Source of the DNA: Archivesica marissinica
Lineage: Eukaryota; Mollusca; Bivalvia; Venerida; Vesicomyidae
DNA: 64,000 nucleotides
NCBI GenBank assembly: GCA_014843695.1
Contig: CM026386.1
Coordinates: 85,985,111 to 86,049,110, forward strand
Direction: 5' to 3'
Below are positions 1-17,036 of the stretch, piece by piece (position 1 is the first letter of the stretch; every line of letters starts with the position of its first letter). The notes under the pieces are model-generated. The model was not told the DNA's origin. It made no database searches and worked only from the letters and a program-made list of their open reading frames with translations. The translations under genes and the position numbers were made by a program.

Positions 1-3000
1 ACCCTACAAGCATTATGTAACTCATGTACAAACACCACCGAACCCTACAAGCATTATGTAACTCATGTACAAACACCACCGAGCCCTACAAGCATTATGT
101 AACTCATGTACATATAAACACCACCGTACCCTGCAAGCATTATGTAACTCATGTACATATAAACACCACCGTACCCTGCAAGCATTATGTAACTCATGTA
201 CAAACACCACCGAACCCTACAAGCATTATGTAACTCATGTACAAACACCACCGAGCCCTACAAGCATTATGTAACTCATGTACATATAAACACCACCATA
301 CCCTGCAAGCATTATGTAACTCATGTACATATAAACACCACCGAACCCTGCAAGCATTATGTAACTCATGTACAAACACCACCGAACCCTGCAAGCATTA
401 TGTAACTCATGTACATATAAACACCACCGAACCCTGCAAGCATTATGTAATTCATGTACAAACACCACCGAACCCTACAAGCATTATGTAACTCATGTAC
501 AAACACCACCGAACCCTACAAGCATTATGTAACTCGTGTACAAAAACCACCGAACCCTGCAAGCATTATGTAACTCATGTACAAACACCACCGAACCCTG
601 CAAGCATTATGTAATTCATGTACATATAAACACCACAGAACCCTACAAGCATTATGTAACTCATGTACATATAAACACCACCGAACCCTGCAAGCATTAT
701 GTAACTCATGTACAAACACCACCGAACCCTACAAGCATTATGTAACTCATGTACAAAAACCACCGAACCCTACAAGCATTATGTAACTCATGTACATATA
801 AACACCATCGACCTCTGCAAGCATTATGTAACTCATGTACAAACACCACCGAACCCTGCAAGCATTATGTAACTCATGTACAAACACCACCGAACCCTAC
901 AAGCATTATGTAACTCATGTACATATAAACACCACGAACCCTCAAGCATTATGTAACTCATGTACATATAAACACCACAGAACCCTACAAGCATTATGTA
1001 ACTCATGTACAAACACCACCGAACCCTGCAAGCATTATGTAACTCATGTACATATAAACACCACCGAACCCTACAAGCATTATGTAACTCATGTACAAAC
1101 ACCACCGAACCCTGCAAGCATTATGTAACTCATGTACAAACACCACCGAACCCTACAAGCATTATGTAACTCATGTACATATAAACACCACCGAACCCTA
1201 CAAGCATTATGTAACTCATGTACATATAAACACCACCGACCCTACAAGCATTATGTAACTCATGTACATATAAACACCACCGAACCCTACAAGCATTATG
1301 TAACTCATGTAAAACACCACCAACCCTGCAAGCATTATGTAACTCATGTACAAACACCACGACCCTGCAAGCATTATGTAACTCATGTACAAACACCACC
1401 GAACCCTGCAAGCATTATGTAACTCATGTACATATAAACACCACCGACCCTACAAGCATTATGTAACTCATGTACAAACACCACCGAACCCTGCAAGCAT
1501 TATGTAACTCATGTACAAACACCACCGAACCCTACAAGCATTATGTAACTCATGTACATATAAACACCACCGAACCCTGCAAGCATTATGTAACTCATGT
1601 ACAAACACCACCGAACCCTGCAAGCATTATGTAACTCATGTACATATAAACACCACCGAACCCTGCAAGCATTATGTAACTCATGTACAAACACCACCGA
1701 ACCCTACAAGCATTATGTAACTCATGTACATATAAACACCACAGAACCCTGCAAGCATTATGTAACTCATGTACAAACACCATCGACCCCTGCAAGCATT
1801 ATGTAACTCATGTACAAACACCACAGAGCCCTACAAGCATTATGTAACTCATGTACAAACACCACCGAACCCTGCAAGCATTATGTAACTCATGTACATA
1901 TAAACACCATCGACCCCTGCAAGCATTATGTAACTCATGTACATATAAACACCATCAACCCCTGCAAGCATTATGTAACTCGTGTATAAACACCACCGAA
2001 CCCTACAAGCATTATGTAACTCATGTACATATAAACACCACCGAACCCTACAAGCATTATGTAACTCATGTACATATAAACACCACCGAACCCTGCAAGC
2101 ATTATGTAACTCATGTACAAACACCATCGACCCCTGCAAGCATTATGTAACTCATGTACAAACACCACAGAGCCCTACAAGCATTATGTAACTCATGTAC
2201 AAACACCACCGAACCCTGCAAGCATTATGTAACTCATGTACATATAAACACCATCGACCCCTGCAAGCATTATGTAACTCATGTACATATAAACACCATC
2301 AACCCCTGCAAGCATTATGTAACTCGTGTATAAACACCACCGAACCCTACAAGCATTATGTAACTCATGTACATATAAACACCACCGAACCCTACAAGCA
2401 TTATGTAACTCATGTACAAACACCACCGAACCCTACAAGCATTATGTAACTCATGTACATATAAACACCACCGAACCTCTGCAAGCATTATGTAACTCAT
2501 GTACAAACACCACCGAACCCTACAAGCATTATGTAACTCATGTACAAACACCACCGAGCCCTACAAGCATTATGTAACTCATGTACATATAAACACCACC
2601 GTACCCTGCAAGCATTATGTAACTCATGTACATATAAACACCAACGAACCCTGCAAGCATTATGTAACTCATGTACAAACACCACCGAGCCCTAAAAGCA
2701 TTATGTAACTCATGTACATATAAACACCACAGAACTCTACAAGCATTATGTAACTCATGTACAAACACCAACGAACCCTACAAGGATTATGTAACTCATG
2801 TACAAACACCACCGAACCCTACAAGCATTATGTAACTCATGTACAAACACCACCGAGCCCTACAAGCATTATGTAACTCATGTACAAACACCACCGAACC
2901 CTACAAGCATTATGTAACTCATGTACAAACACCACCGAACCCTACAAGCATTATGTAACTCATGTACATATAAACACCACCGTACCCTGCAAGCATTATG

Positions 3001-6000
3001 TAACTCATGTACATATAAACACCACGACCCTGCAAGCATTATGTAACTCATGTACAAACACCACCGACCCTACAAGCATTATGTAACTCATGATATAAAC
3101 ACCACCGAACCCTACAAGCATTATGTAACTCATGTACATATAAACACCACGAACCCTGCAAGCATTATGTAACTCATGTACATATAAACACCACCGAACC
3201 CTGCAAGCATTATGTAACTCATGTACATAAACACCACCGAACCCTGCAAGCATTATGTAACTCATGTACAAAACACCACCGAACCCTGCAAGCATTATGT
3301 AACTCATGTACAAACACCACCGAACCCTACAAGCATTATGTAACTCATGTACATATAAACACCACCGAACCCTGCAAGCATTATGTAACTCATGTACAAA
3401 ACACCACCGAACCCTGCAAGCATTATGTAACTCATGTACAAACACCACCGAACCCTACAAGCATTATGTAACTCATGTACAAACACCACCGAACCCTACA
3501 AGCATTATGTAACTCATGTACATATAAACACCACCGAACCCTGCAAGCATTATGTAACTCATGTACAAACACCACCGAACCCTACAAGCATTATGTAACT
3601 CATGTACAAACACCACCGAACCCTACAAGCATTATGTAACTCATGTACATATAAACACCATCGACCTCTGCAAGCATTATGTAACTCATGTACAAACACC
3701 ACCGAACCCTGCAAGCATTATGTAACTCATGTACAAACACCACAGAACCCTGCAAGCATTATGTAATTCATGTACATATAAACACCACCGAACCCTACAA
3801 GCATTATGTAACTCATGTACAAACACCATCGACCCCTGCAAGCATTATGTAACTCATGTACAAACACCACCGAGCCCTACAAGCATTATGTAACTCATGT
3901 ACAAACACCACCGAACCCTGCAAGCATTATGTAACTCATGTACATATAAACACCATCGACCCCTGCAAGCATTATGTAACTCATGTACAAACACCACCGA
4001 GCCCTAAAAGCATTATGTAACTCATGTACATATAAACACCACAGAACCCTACAAGCATTATGTAACTCATGTACATATAAACACCATCGAACCCTGCAAG
4101 CATTATGTTACTCATGTACATATAAACACCATCGACCCCTGCAAGCATTATGTAACTCATGTACATATAAACACCACCGAACCTCTGCAAGCATTATGTA
4201 ACTCATGTACAAACACCACCGAGCCCTACAAGCATTATGTAACTCATGTACAAACACCACCGAACCCTACAAGCATTATGTAACTCATGTACAAACACCA
4301 CCGAGCCCTACAAGCATTATGTAACTCATGTACATATAAACACCACCGTACCCTGCAAGCATTATGTAACTCATGTACATATAAACACCAACGAACCCTG
4401 CAAGCATTATGTAACTCATGTACAAACACCACCGAGCCCTAAAAGCATTATGTAACTCATGTACATATAAACACCACAGAACCCTACAAGCATTATGTAA
4501 CTCATGTACATATAAACACCATCGAACCCTACAAGGATTATGTAACTCATGTACATATAAACACCATCGAACCCTGCAAGCATTATGTTACTCATGTACA
4601 TATAAACACCATCAACCCCTGCAAGCATTATGTAACTCATGTACATATAAACACCACCGAACCCTGCAAGCATTATGTAACTCATGACTATAAACACCAC
4701 CGAACCCTGCAAGCATTATGTAACTCATGTACATATAAACACCACCGAACCCTGCAAGCATTATGTAACTCATGTACAAACACCACCGAACCCTCAAGCA
4801 TTATGTAACTCATGTAAAACACCACGAACCCTACAAGCATTATGTAACTCATGTACAAACACCACCGAACCCTACAAGCATTATGTAACTCATGTACATA
4901 TAAACACCACCGACCCTGCAAGCATTATGTAACTCATGTACATATAAACACCACCGAACCCTGCAAGCATTATGTAACTCATGTACAAACACCACCGAAC
5001 CCTACAAGCATTATGTAACTCATGTACAAACACCACCGAACCCTACAAGCATTATGTAACTCATGTACATATAAACACCACCGAACCCTACAAGCATTAT
5101 GTAACTCATGTACATATAAACACCACCGAACCCTCAAGCATTATGTAACTCATGTACAAACACACGAACCCTGCAAGCATTATGTAACTCATGTACAAAC
5201 ACCACCGAACCCTGCAAGCATTATGTAACTCATGTACAAACACCACCGAACCCTGCAAGCATTATGTAACTCATGTACAAACACCACCGAACCCTGCAAG
5301 CATTATGTAACTCATGTACAAACACCACCGAACCCTGCAAGCATTATGTAACTCATGTACAAACACCACCGAACCCTGCAAGCATTATGTAACTCATGTA
5401 CATATAAACACCACCGAACCCTGCAAGCATTATGTAACTCATGTACAAACACCACCGAACCCTACAAGCATTATGTAACTCATGTACAAACACCACCGAA
5501 CCCTACAAGCATTATGTAACTCATGTACAAACACCACCGAACCCTGCAAGCATTATGTAACTCATGTACAAACACCACCGAACCCTGCAAGCATTATGTA
5601 ATTCATGTACATATAAACACCACCGAACCCTACAAGCATTATGTAACTCATGTACATATAAACACCACCGAACCCTGCAAGCATTATGTAACTCATGTAC
5701 AAACACCACCGAACCCTACAAGCATTATGTAACTCATGTACAAACACCACCGAACCCTACAAGCATTATGTAACTCATGTACATATAAACACCATCGACC
5801 TCTGCAAGCATTATGTAACTCATGTACAAACACCACCGAACCCTGCAAGCATTATGTAACTCATGTACAAACACCACCGAACCCTGCAAGCATTATGTAA
5901 CTCATGTACATATAAACACCACCGAACCCTACAAGCATTATGTAACTCATGTACATATAAACACCACAGAACCCTACAAGCATTATGTAACTCATGTACA

Positions 6001-9000
6001 AACACCAACGAACCCTACAAGCATTATGTAACTCATGTACAAACACCACCGAACCCTACAAGCATTATGTAACTCATGTACAAACACCACCGAGCCCTAC
6101 AAGCATTATGTAACTCATGTACATATAAACACCACCGTACCCTGCAAGCATTATGTAACTCATGTACATATAAACACCACCGTACCCTGCAAGCATTATG
6201 TAACTCATGTACAAACACCACCGAACCCTACAAGCATTATGTAACTCATGTACAAACACCACCGAGCCCTACAAGCATTATGTAACTCATGTACATATAA
6301 ACACCACCATACCCTGCAAGCATTATGTAACTCATGTACATATAAACACCACCGTACCCTGCAAGCATTATGTAACTCATGTACAAACACCACCGAACCC
6401 TGCAAGCATTATGTAACTCATGTACATATAAACACCACCGAACCCTGCAAGCATTATGTAATTCATGTACAAACACCACCGAACCCTACAAGCATTATGT
6501 AACTCATGTACAAACACCACCGAACCCTACAAGCATTATGTAACTCGTGTACAAAAACCACCGAACCCTGCAAGCATTATGTAACTCATGTACAAACACC
6601 ACCGAACCCTGCAAGCATTATGTAATTCATGTACATATAAACACCACAGAACCCTACAAGCATTATGTAACTCATGTACATATAAACACCACCGAACCCT
6701 GCAAGCATTATGTAACTCATGTACAAACACCACCGAACCCTACAAGCATTATGTAACTCATGTACAAACACCACCGAACCCTACAAGCATTATGTAACTC
6801 ATGTACATATAAACACCATCGACCTCTGCAAGCATTATGTAACTCATGTACAAACACCACCGAACCCTGCAAGCATTATGTAACTCATGTACAAACACCA
6901 CAGAACCCTGCAAGCATTATGTAATTCATGTACATATAAACACCACCGAACCCTACAAGCATTATGTAACTCATGTACAAACACCAACGAACCCTACAAG
7001 CATTATGTAACTCATGTACAAACACCACCGAACCCTACAAGCATTATGTAACTCATGTACATATAAACACCATCGACCCCTGCAAGCATTATGTAACTCA
7101 TGTATAAACACCACCGAACCCTACAAGCATTATGTAACTCATGTACAAACACCACCGAACCCTACAAGCATTATGTAACTCATGTACATATAAACACCAC
7201 CGAACCCTGCAAGCATTATGTAACTCATGTACAAACACCACGACCCCTGCAAGCATTATGTAACTCATGTACAAACATGTAACTCATGTACAAACACCAC
7301 CGAACCCTACAAGCATTATGTAACTCATGTACATATAAACACCACCGAACCCTGCAAGCATTATGTAACTCATGTACATATAAACACCACCGAACCCTGC
7401 AAGCATTATGTAACTCATGTACAAACACCACCGAGCCCTACAAGCATTATGTAACTCATGTACATATAAACACCACAGAACCCTACAAGCATTATGTAAC
7501 TCATGTACAAACACCAACGAACCCTACAAGCATTATGTAACTCATGTACAAACACCACCGAACCCTACAAGCATTATGTAACTCATGTACATATAAACAC
7601 CATCAACCCCTGCAAGCATTATGTAACTCGTGTATAAACACCACCGAACCCTACAAGCATTATGTAACTCATGTACATATAAACACCACCGAACCCTACA
7701 AGCATTATGTAACTCATGTACATATAAACACCACCGAACCCTGCAAGCATTATGTAACTCATGTACAAACACCATCGACCCCTGCAAGCATTATGTAACT
7801 CATGTACAAACACCACAGAGCCCTACAAGCATTATGTAACTCATGTACAAACACCACCGAACCCTGCAAGCATTATGTAACTCATGTACATATAAACACC
7901 ATCGACCCCTGCAAGCATTATGTAACTCATGTACATATAAACACCATCAACCCCTGCAAGCATTATGTAACTCGTGTATAAACACCACCGAACCCTACAA
8001 GCATTATGTAACTCATGTACATATAAACACCACCGAACCCTGCAAGCATTATGTAACTCATGTACAAACACCACCGAACCCTACAAGCATTATGTAACTC
8101 ATGTACAAACACCACCGAACCCTACAAGCATTATGTAACTCATGTACAAACACCACCGACCCTACAAGCATTATGTAACTCATGTACAAACACCACCGAC
8201 CCTGCAAGCATTATGTAACTCATGTACATAAAACACCACCACCCAACAAAACAACATAAACACCAACGAACCCTGCAAGCATTATGTAACTCATGTACAA
8301 ACACCACCGAACCCTAAAAGCATTATGTAACTCATGTACATATAAACACCACAGAACCCTACAAGCATTATGTAACTCATGTACAAACACCAACGAACCC
8401 TACAAGCATTATGTAACTCATGTACAAACACCACCGAACCCTGCAAGCATTATGTAATTCATGTACATATAAACACCACAGAACCCTACAAGCATTATGT
8501 AACTCATGTACATATAAACACCACCGAACCCTGCAAGCATTATGTAACTCATGTACAAACACCACCGAACCCTACAAGCATTATGTAACTCATGTACAAA
8601 CACCACCGAACCCTACAAGCATTATGTAACTCATGTACATATAAACACCATCGACCCCTGCAAGCATTATGTAACTCATGTACAAACACCACCGAACCCT
8701 GCAAGCATTATGTAACTCATGTACAAACACCACCGAACCCTACAAGCATTATGTAACTCATGTACATATAAACACCACAGAACCCTACAAGCATTATGTA
8801 ACTCATGTACAAACACCAACGAACCCTACAAGCATTATGTAACTCATGTACAAACACCACCGAACCCTACAAGCATTATGTAACTCATGTACAAACACCA
8901 CCGAGCCCTACAAGCATTATGTAACTCATGTACATATAAACACCACCGTACCCTGCAAGCATTATGTAACTCATGTACATATAAACACCACCGAACCCTG

Positions 9001-10215
9001 CAAGCATTATGTAACTCATGTACAAACACCACCGAACCCTACAAGCATTATGTAACTCATGTACAAACACCACCGAACCCTACAAGCATTATGTAACTCA
9101 TGTACATATAAACACCACCGTACCCTGCAAGCATTATGTAACTCATGTACATATAAACACCACCGAACCCTGCAAGCATTATGTAACTCATGTACAAACA
9201 CCACCGAACCCTGCAAGCATTATGTAACTCATGTACATATAAACACCACCGAACCCTGCAAGCATTATGTAACTCATGTACAAACACCACCGAACCCTGC
9301 AAGCATTATGTAACTCATGTACAAACACCACCGAACCCTGCAAGCATTATGTAACTCATGTACAAAAACCACCGAACCCTGCAAGCATTATGTAACTCAT
9401 GTACAAACACCACCGAACCCTACAAGCATTATGTAACTCATGTACATATAAACACCACCGAACCCTGCAAGCATTATGTAACTCATGTACATATAAACAC
9501 CACCGAACCCTACAAGCATTATGTAACTCATGTACAAACACCACCGAACCCTACAAGCATTATGTAACTCATGTACATATAAACACCATCGACCTCTGCA
9601 AGCATTATGTAACTCATGTACAAACACCACCGAACCCTGCAAGCATTATGTAACTCATGTACAAACACCACAGAACCCTGCAAGCATTATGTAATTCATG
9701 TACATATAAACACCACCGAACCCTACAAGCATTATGTAACTCATGTACAAACACCATCGACCCCTGCAAGCATTATGTAACTCATGTACAAACACCACCG
9801 AGCCCTACAAGCATTATGTAACTCATGTACAAACACCACCGAACCCTGCAAGCATTATGTAACTCATGTACATATAAACACCATCGACCCCTGCAAGCAT
9901 TATGTAACTCATGTACAAACACCACCGAGCCCTAAAAGCATTATGTAACTCATGTACATATAAACACCACAGAACCCTACAAGCATTATGTAACTCATGT
10001 ACATATAAACACCATCGAACCCTGCAAGCATTATGTTACTCATGTACATATAAACACCATCGACCCCTGCAAGCATTATGTAACTCATGTACATATAAAC
10101 ACCACCGAACCTCTGCAAGCATTATGTAACTCATGTACAAACACCACCGAGCCCTACAAGCATTATGTAACTCATGTACAAACACCACCGAACCCTACAA
10201 GCATTATGTAACTCA

Positions 10216-11215
10216 NNNNNNNNNNNNNNNNNNNNNNNNNNNNNNNNNNNNNNNNNNNNNNNNNNNNNNNNNNNNNNNNNNNNNNNNNNNNNNNNNNNNN
10301 NNNNNNNNNNNNNNNNNNNNNNNNNNNNNNNNNNNNNNNNNNNNNNNNNNNNNNNNNNNNNNNNNNNNNNNNNNNNNNNNNNNNNNNNNNNNNNNNNNNN
10401 NNNNNNNNNNNNNNNNNNNNNNNNNNNNNNNNNNNNNNNNNNNNNNNNNNNNNNNNNNNNNNNNNNNNNNNNNNNNNNNNNNNNNNNNNNNNNNNNNNNN
10501 NNNNNNNNNNNNNNNNNNNNNNNNNNNNNNNNNNNNNNNNNNNNNNNNNNNNNNNNNNNNNNNNNNNNNNNNNNNNNNNNNNNNNNNNNNNNNNNNNNNN
10601 NNNNNNNNNNNNNNNNNNNNNNNNNNNNNNNNNNNNNNNNNNNNNNNNNNNNNNNNNNNNNNNNNNNNNNNNNNNNNNNNNNNNNNNNNNNNNNNNNNNN
10701 NNNNNNNNNNNNNNNNNNNNNNNNNNNNNNNNNNNNNNNNNNNNNNNNNNNNNNNNNNNNNNNNNNNNNNNNNNNNNNNNNNNNNNNNNNNNNNNNNNNN
10801 NNNNNNNNNNNNNNNNNNNNNNNNNNNNNNNNNNNNNNNNNNNNNNNNNNNNNNNNNNNNNNNNNNNNNNNNNNNNNNNNNNNNNNNNNNNNNNNNNNNN
10901 NNNNNNNNNNNNNNNNNNNNNNNNNNNNNNNNNNNNNNNNNNNNNNNNNNNNNNNNNNNNNNNNNNNNNNNNNNNNNNNNNNNNNNNNNNNNNNNNNNNN
11001 NNNNNNNNNNNNNNNNNNNNNNNNNNNNNNNNNNNNNNNNNNNNNNNNNNNNNNNNNNNNNNNNNNNNNNNNNNNNNNNNNNNNNNNNNNNNNNNNNNNN
11101 NNNNNNNNNNNNNNNNNNNNNNNNNNNNNNNNNNNNNNNNNNNNNNNNNNNNNNNNNNNNNNNNNNNNNNNNNNNNNNNNNNNNNNNNNNNNNNNNNNNN
11201 NNNNNNNNNNNNNNN
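10216..11215. other. Assembly gap of exactly 1000 N inside the 41/45-bp satellite
   Basis: A round 1000-N run normally marks a gap of unknown size, so the true satellite length is not fixed by this window. Open frames spanning it are meaningless. Confidence 0.99.
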
Positions 11216-14200
11216 AAACACCACCGAACCATGCAAGCATTATGTAACTCATGTACAAACACCACAGAACCCTGCAAGCATTATGTAATTCATGTACATT
11301 AACACCACCGAACCCTACAAGCATTATGTAACTCATGTACATTAACACCATAGAACCCTGCAAGCATTATGTAACTCATGTACAAACACCATCGAACCCT
11401 GCAAGCATTATGTAACTCATGTACATATAAACACCACCGAACCCTACAAGCATTATGTAACTCATGTACAAACACCACCGAACCCTGCAAGCATTATGTA
11501 ACTCATGTACATATAAACACCATCGACCTCTGCAAGCATTATGTAACTCATGTACATATAAACACCATCGACCTCTGCAAGCATTATGTAACTCATGTAT
11601 AAACACCACCGAACCCTGCAAGCATTATGTAACTCATGTACATATAAACACCACCGAACCCTGCAAGCATTATGTAACTCATGTACAAACACCACAGAAC
11701 CCTGCAAGCATTATGTAACTCATGTACAAACACCACCGAACCCTACAAGCATTATGTAACTCATGTACATATAAACACCATCGAACCCTGCAAGCATTAT
11801 GTAACTCATGTACATTAACACCACCGAACCCTGCAAGCATTATGTAACTCATGTACAACACCACCGAACCCTACAAGCATTATGTAACTCATGTACAAAC
11901 ACCACCGCCCTACAAGCATTATGTAACTCATGTACATAAACCCACCGACCCTGCAAGCATTATGTAACTCATGTACATATAAACACCACCGAACCCTGCA
12001 AGCATTATGTAACTCATGTACAAACACCACCGAACCCTGCAAGCATTATGTAACTCATGTACATATAAACACCACCGAACCCTCAAGCATTATGTAACTC
12101 ATGTACATATAAACACCACCGAACCCTGCAAGCATTATGTAACTCATGTACATATAAACACCACCGAACCCTACAAGCATTATGTAACTCATGTACAAAC
12201 ACCACCGAACCCTGCAAGCATTATGTAACTCATGTACATATAAACACCATAGAACCCTACAAGCATTATGTAACTCATGTACAAACACCACCGAACCCTA
12301 CAAGCATTATGTAACTCATGTACAAACACCACCGAACCCTGCAAGCATTATGTAACTCATGTACATATAAACACCATCGAACCCTGCAAGCATTATGTAA
12401 CTCATGTACAAACACCACCGAACCCTGCAAGCATTATGTAACTCATGTACAAACACCACCGAACCCTGCAAGCATTATGTAACTCATGTACATATAAACA
12501 CCACCGTACCCTGCAAGCATTATGTAACTCATGTACATATAAACACCACCGAACCCTGCAAGCATTATGTAACTCATGTACAAACACCACCGAACCCTGC
12601 AAGCATTATGTAACTCATGTACAATAACCCACCGAACCCTGCAAGCATTATGTAACTCATGTACATAAAACACCACCGAACCCTGCAAGCATTATGTAAC
12701 TCATGTACAAACACCACCGAACCCTGCAAGCATTATGTACTCATGTACAATAAACACCACCGAACCCTGCAAGCATTATGTAACTCATGTACAAACACCA
12801 CCGAACCCTGCAAGCATTATGTAACTCATGTACAAACACCATCGAACCCTGCAAGCATTATGTAACTCATGTACATATAAACACCACCGACCCCTGCAAG
12901 CATTATGTAACTCATGTACAAACACCACCGAACCCTGCAAGCATTATGTAACTCGTGTACATATAAACACCACAGAACCCTACAAGCATTATGTAACTCA
13001 TGTACATATAAACACCACCGAACCCTACAAGCATTATGTAACTCATGTACATATAAACACGATAGAACCCTGCAAGCATTATGTAACTCATGTACATATA
13101 AACACCACAGAACCCTACAAGCATTATGTAACTCATGTACATATAAACACCACAGAACCCTACAAGCATTATGTAACTCATGTACAAACACCACCGAACC
13201 CTGCAAGCATTATGTAACTCATGTACAAACACCACCGAACCCTACAAGCATTATGTAACTCATGTACATATAAACACCACCGAACCATACAAGCATTATG
13301 TAACTCATGTACATATAAACACCATCGACCCCTGCAAGCATTATGTAACTCATGTACATATAAACACCACCGAACCCTACAAGCATTATGTAACTCATGT
13401 ACAAACACCACCGAACCCTACAAGCATTATGTAACTCATGTACATATAAACACCACCGAACCTCTGCAAGCATTATGTAACTCATGTACAAACACCACCG
13501 AGCCCTACAAGCATTATGTAACTCATGTACAAACACCACCGAACCCTACAAGCATTATGTAACTCATGTACAAACACCACCGAGCCCTACAAGCATTATG
13601 TAACTCATGTACATATAAACACCACCGTACCATGCAAGCATTATGTAACTCATGTACATATAAACACCACCGAACCCTGCAAGCATTATGTAACTCATGT
13701 ACAAACACCACCGAGCCCTACAAGCATTATGTAACTCATGTACATATAAACACCACAGAACCCTACAAGCATTATGTAACTCATGTACAAACACCAACGA
13801 ACCCTACAAGCATTATGTAACTCATGTACAAACACCACCGAACCCTACAAGCATTATGTAACTCATGTACATATAAACACCACCACCGAACCCTGCAAGC
13901 ATTATGTAACTCATGTACAAACACCACCGAACCCTGCAAGCATTATGTAACTCATGTACAAACACACCGAACCCTGCAAGCATTATGTAACTCATGTACA
14001 AACACCACCGAACCCTGCAAGCATTATGTAACTCATGTACAAACACCACCGAACCCTGCAAGCATTATGTAACTCATGTACAAACACCATCGAACCCTGC
14101 AAGCATTATGTAACTCATGTACATATAAACACCACCACCCTGCAAGCATTATGTAACTCATGTACAAACACCACCGAACCCTGCAAGCATTATGTAACTC

Positions 14201-16380
14201 ATGTACATATAAACACCACCGAACCCTGCAAGCATTATGTAACTCATGTACATATAAACACCACCGAACCCTACAAGCATTATGTAACTCATGTACATAT
14301 AAACACCACCGAACCCTACAAGCATTATGTAACTCATGTACATATAAACACCACCGAACCCTAAGCATTATGTAACTCATGTACATATAAACACCACCGA
14401 ACCCTGCAAGCATTATGTAACTCATGTACATAAACACCACCGAACCCTACAAGCATTATGTAACTCATGTACAAACACCACCGAACCCTGCAAGCATTAT
14501 GTAACTCATGTACATATAACACCACCGAACCCTACAAGCATTATGTAACTCATGTACAAACACCACCGAACCCTGCAAGCATTATGTAACTCATGTACAA
14601 ACACCACCGAACCCTACAAGCATTATGTAACTCATGTACATATAAACACCACCGAACCCTACAAGCATTATGTAACTCATGTACATATAAACACCACCGA
14701 ACCCTGCAAGCATTATGTAACTCATGTATAAACACCACCGAACCCTACAAGCATTATGTAACTCATGTACAAACACCACCGAACCCTACAAGCATTATGT
14801 AACTCATGTACATATAAACACCACCATACCCTGCAAGCATTATGTAACTCATGTACATATAAACACCACCGTACCCTGCAAGCATTATGTAACTCATGTA
14901 CAAACACCACCGAACCCTACAAGCATTATGTAACTCATGTACAAACACCACCGAACCCTACAAGCATTATGTAACTCATGTACATATAAACACCACCGTA
15001 CCCTGCAAGCATTATGTAACTCATGTATAAACACCACCGAACCCTACAAGCATTATGTAACTCATGTACAAACACCACCGAGCCCTACAAGCATTATGTA
15101 ACTCATGTACATATAAACACCACCGAACCCTGCAAGCATTATGTAACTCATGTACATATAAACACCACCGAACCCTGCAAGCATTATGTAACTCATGTAC
15201 AAACACCACCGAACCCTACAAGCATTATGTAACTCATGTACAAACACCACCGAACCCTACAAGCATTATGTAACTCATGTACATATAAACACCACCGAAC
15301 CCTGCAAGCATTATGTAACTCATGTATAAACACCACCGAACCCTGCAAGCATTATGTAACTCATGTACAAACACCACCGAACCCTGCAAGCATTATGTAA
15401 CTCATGTATAAACACCACCGAACCCTGCAAGCATTATGTAACTCATGTACATATAAACACCACCGAACCCTGCAAGCATTATGTAACTCATGTACATATA
15501 AACACCACCGAACCCTGCAAGCATTATGTAACTCATGTACAAACACCACCGAACCCTGCAAGCATTATGTAACTCATGTACAAACACCACCGAACCATAC
15601 AAGCATTATGTAACTCATGTACAAACACCACCGAACCCTACAAGCATTATGTAACTCATGTACAAACACCACCGAACCCTACAAGCATTATGTAACTCAT
15701 GTACAAACACCACCGAACCCTGCAAGCATTATGTAACTCATGTACAAACACCACCGAACCCTGCAAGCATTATGTAATTCATGTACATATAAACACCACC
15801 GAACCCTACAAGCATTATGTAACTCATGTACATATAAACACCACCGAACCCTGCAAGCATTATGTAACTCATGTACAAACACCACCGAACCCTATAAGCA
15901 TTATGTAACTCATGTACATATAAACACCATCGACCTCTGCAAGCATTATGTAACTCATGTACATATAAACACCATCGACCTCTGCAAGCATTATGTAACT
16001 CATGTACAAACACCACCGAACCCTGCAAGCATTATGTAACTCATGTACAAACACCACAGAACCCTGCAAGTATTATGTAATTCATGTACATATAAACACC
16101 ACCGAACCCTACAAGCATTATGTAACTCATGTACATATAAACACCATAGAACCCTGCAAGCATTATGTAACTCATGTACAAACACCATCGACCCCTGCAA
16201 GCATTATGTAACTCATGTACAAACACCACCGAGCCCTACAAGCATTATGTAACTCATGTACAAACACCACCGAACCCTGCAAGCATTATGTAACTCATGT
16301 ACATATAAATACCACCGACCCCTGCAAGCATTATGTAACTCATGTACAAACACCACCGAGCCCTACAAGCATTATGTAAC

Positions 16381-17036
16381 TCATGTACAAACAACACCGA
16401 ACCCTGCAAGCATTATGTAACTCATGTACATATAAACACCACCGAACCCTGCAAGCATTATGTAACTCATGTACATATAAACACCATAGAACCCTGCAAG
16501 CATTATGTAACTCATGTACAAACACCACCGAACCCTACAAGCATTATGTAACTCATGTACATATAAACACCACCGAACCCTGCAAGCATTATGTAACTCA
16601 TGTACATATAAACACCATAGAACCCTGCAAGCATTATGTAACTCATGTACAAACACCACCGAACCCTACAAGCATTATGTAACTCATGTACATATAAACA
16701 CCACCGAACCCTGCAAGCATTATGTAACTCATGTACATATAAACACCATAGAACCCTGCAAGCATTATGTAACTCATGTACAAACACCACCGAACCCTAC
16801 AAGCATTATGTAACTCATGTACATATAAACACCACCGAACCCTGCAAGCATTATGTAACTCATGTACATATAAACACCACCGAACCCTGCAAGCATTATG
16901 TAACTCATGTACAAACACCACCGAACCCTACAAGCATTATGTAACTCATGTACAAACACCACCGAGCCCTACAAGCATTATGTAACTCATGTACATATAA
17001 ACACCACCGAACCCTGCAAGCATTATGTAACTCATG
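16381..17036. repeat. 131-bp higher-order repeat within the satellite
   Basis: Trimers of one 41-bp and two 45-bp monomers repeat at 16381, 16512, 16643 and 16774 with a constant 131-bp offset. Three successive copies share the catagaaccc variant in the same monomer; the fourth has lost it. Confidence 0.75.
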
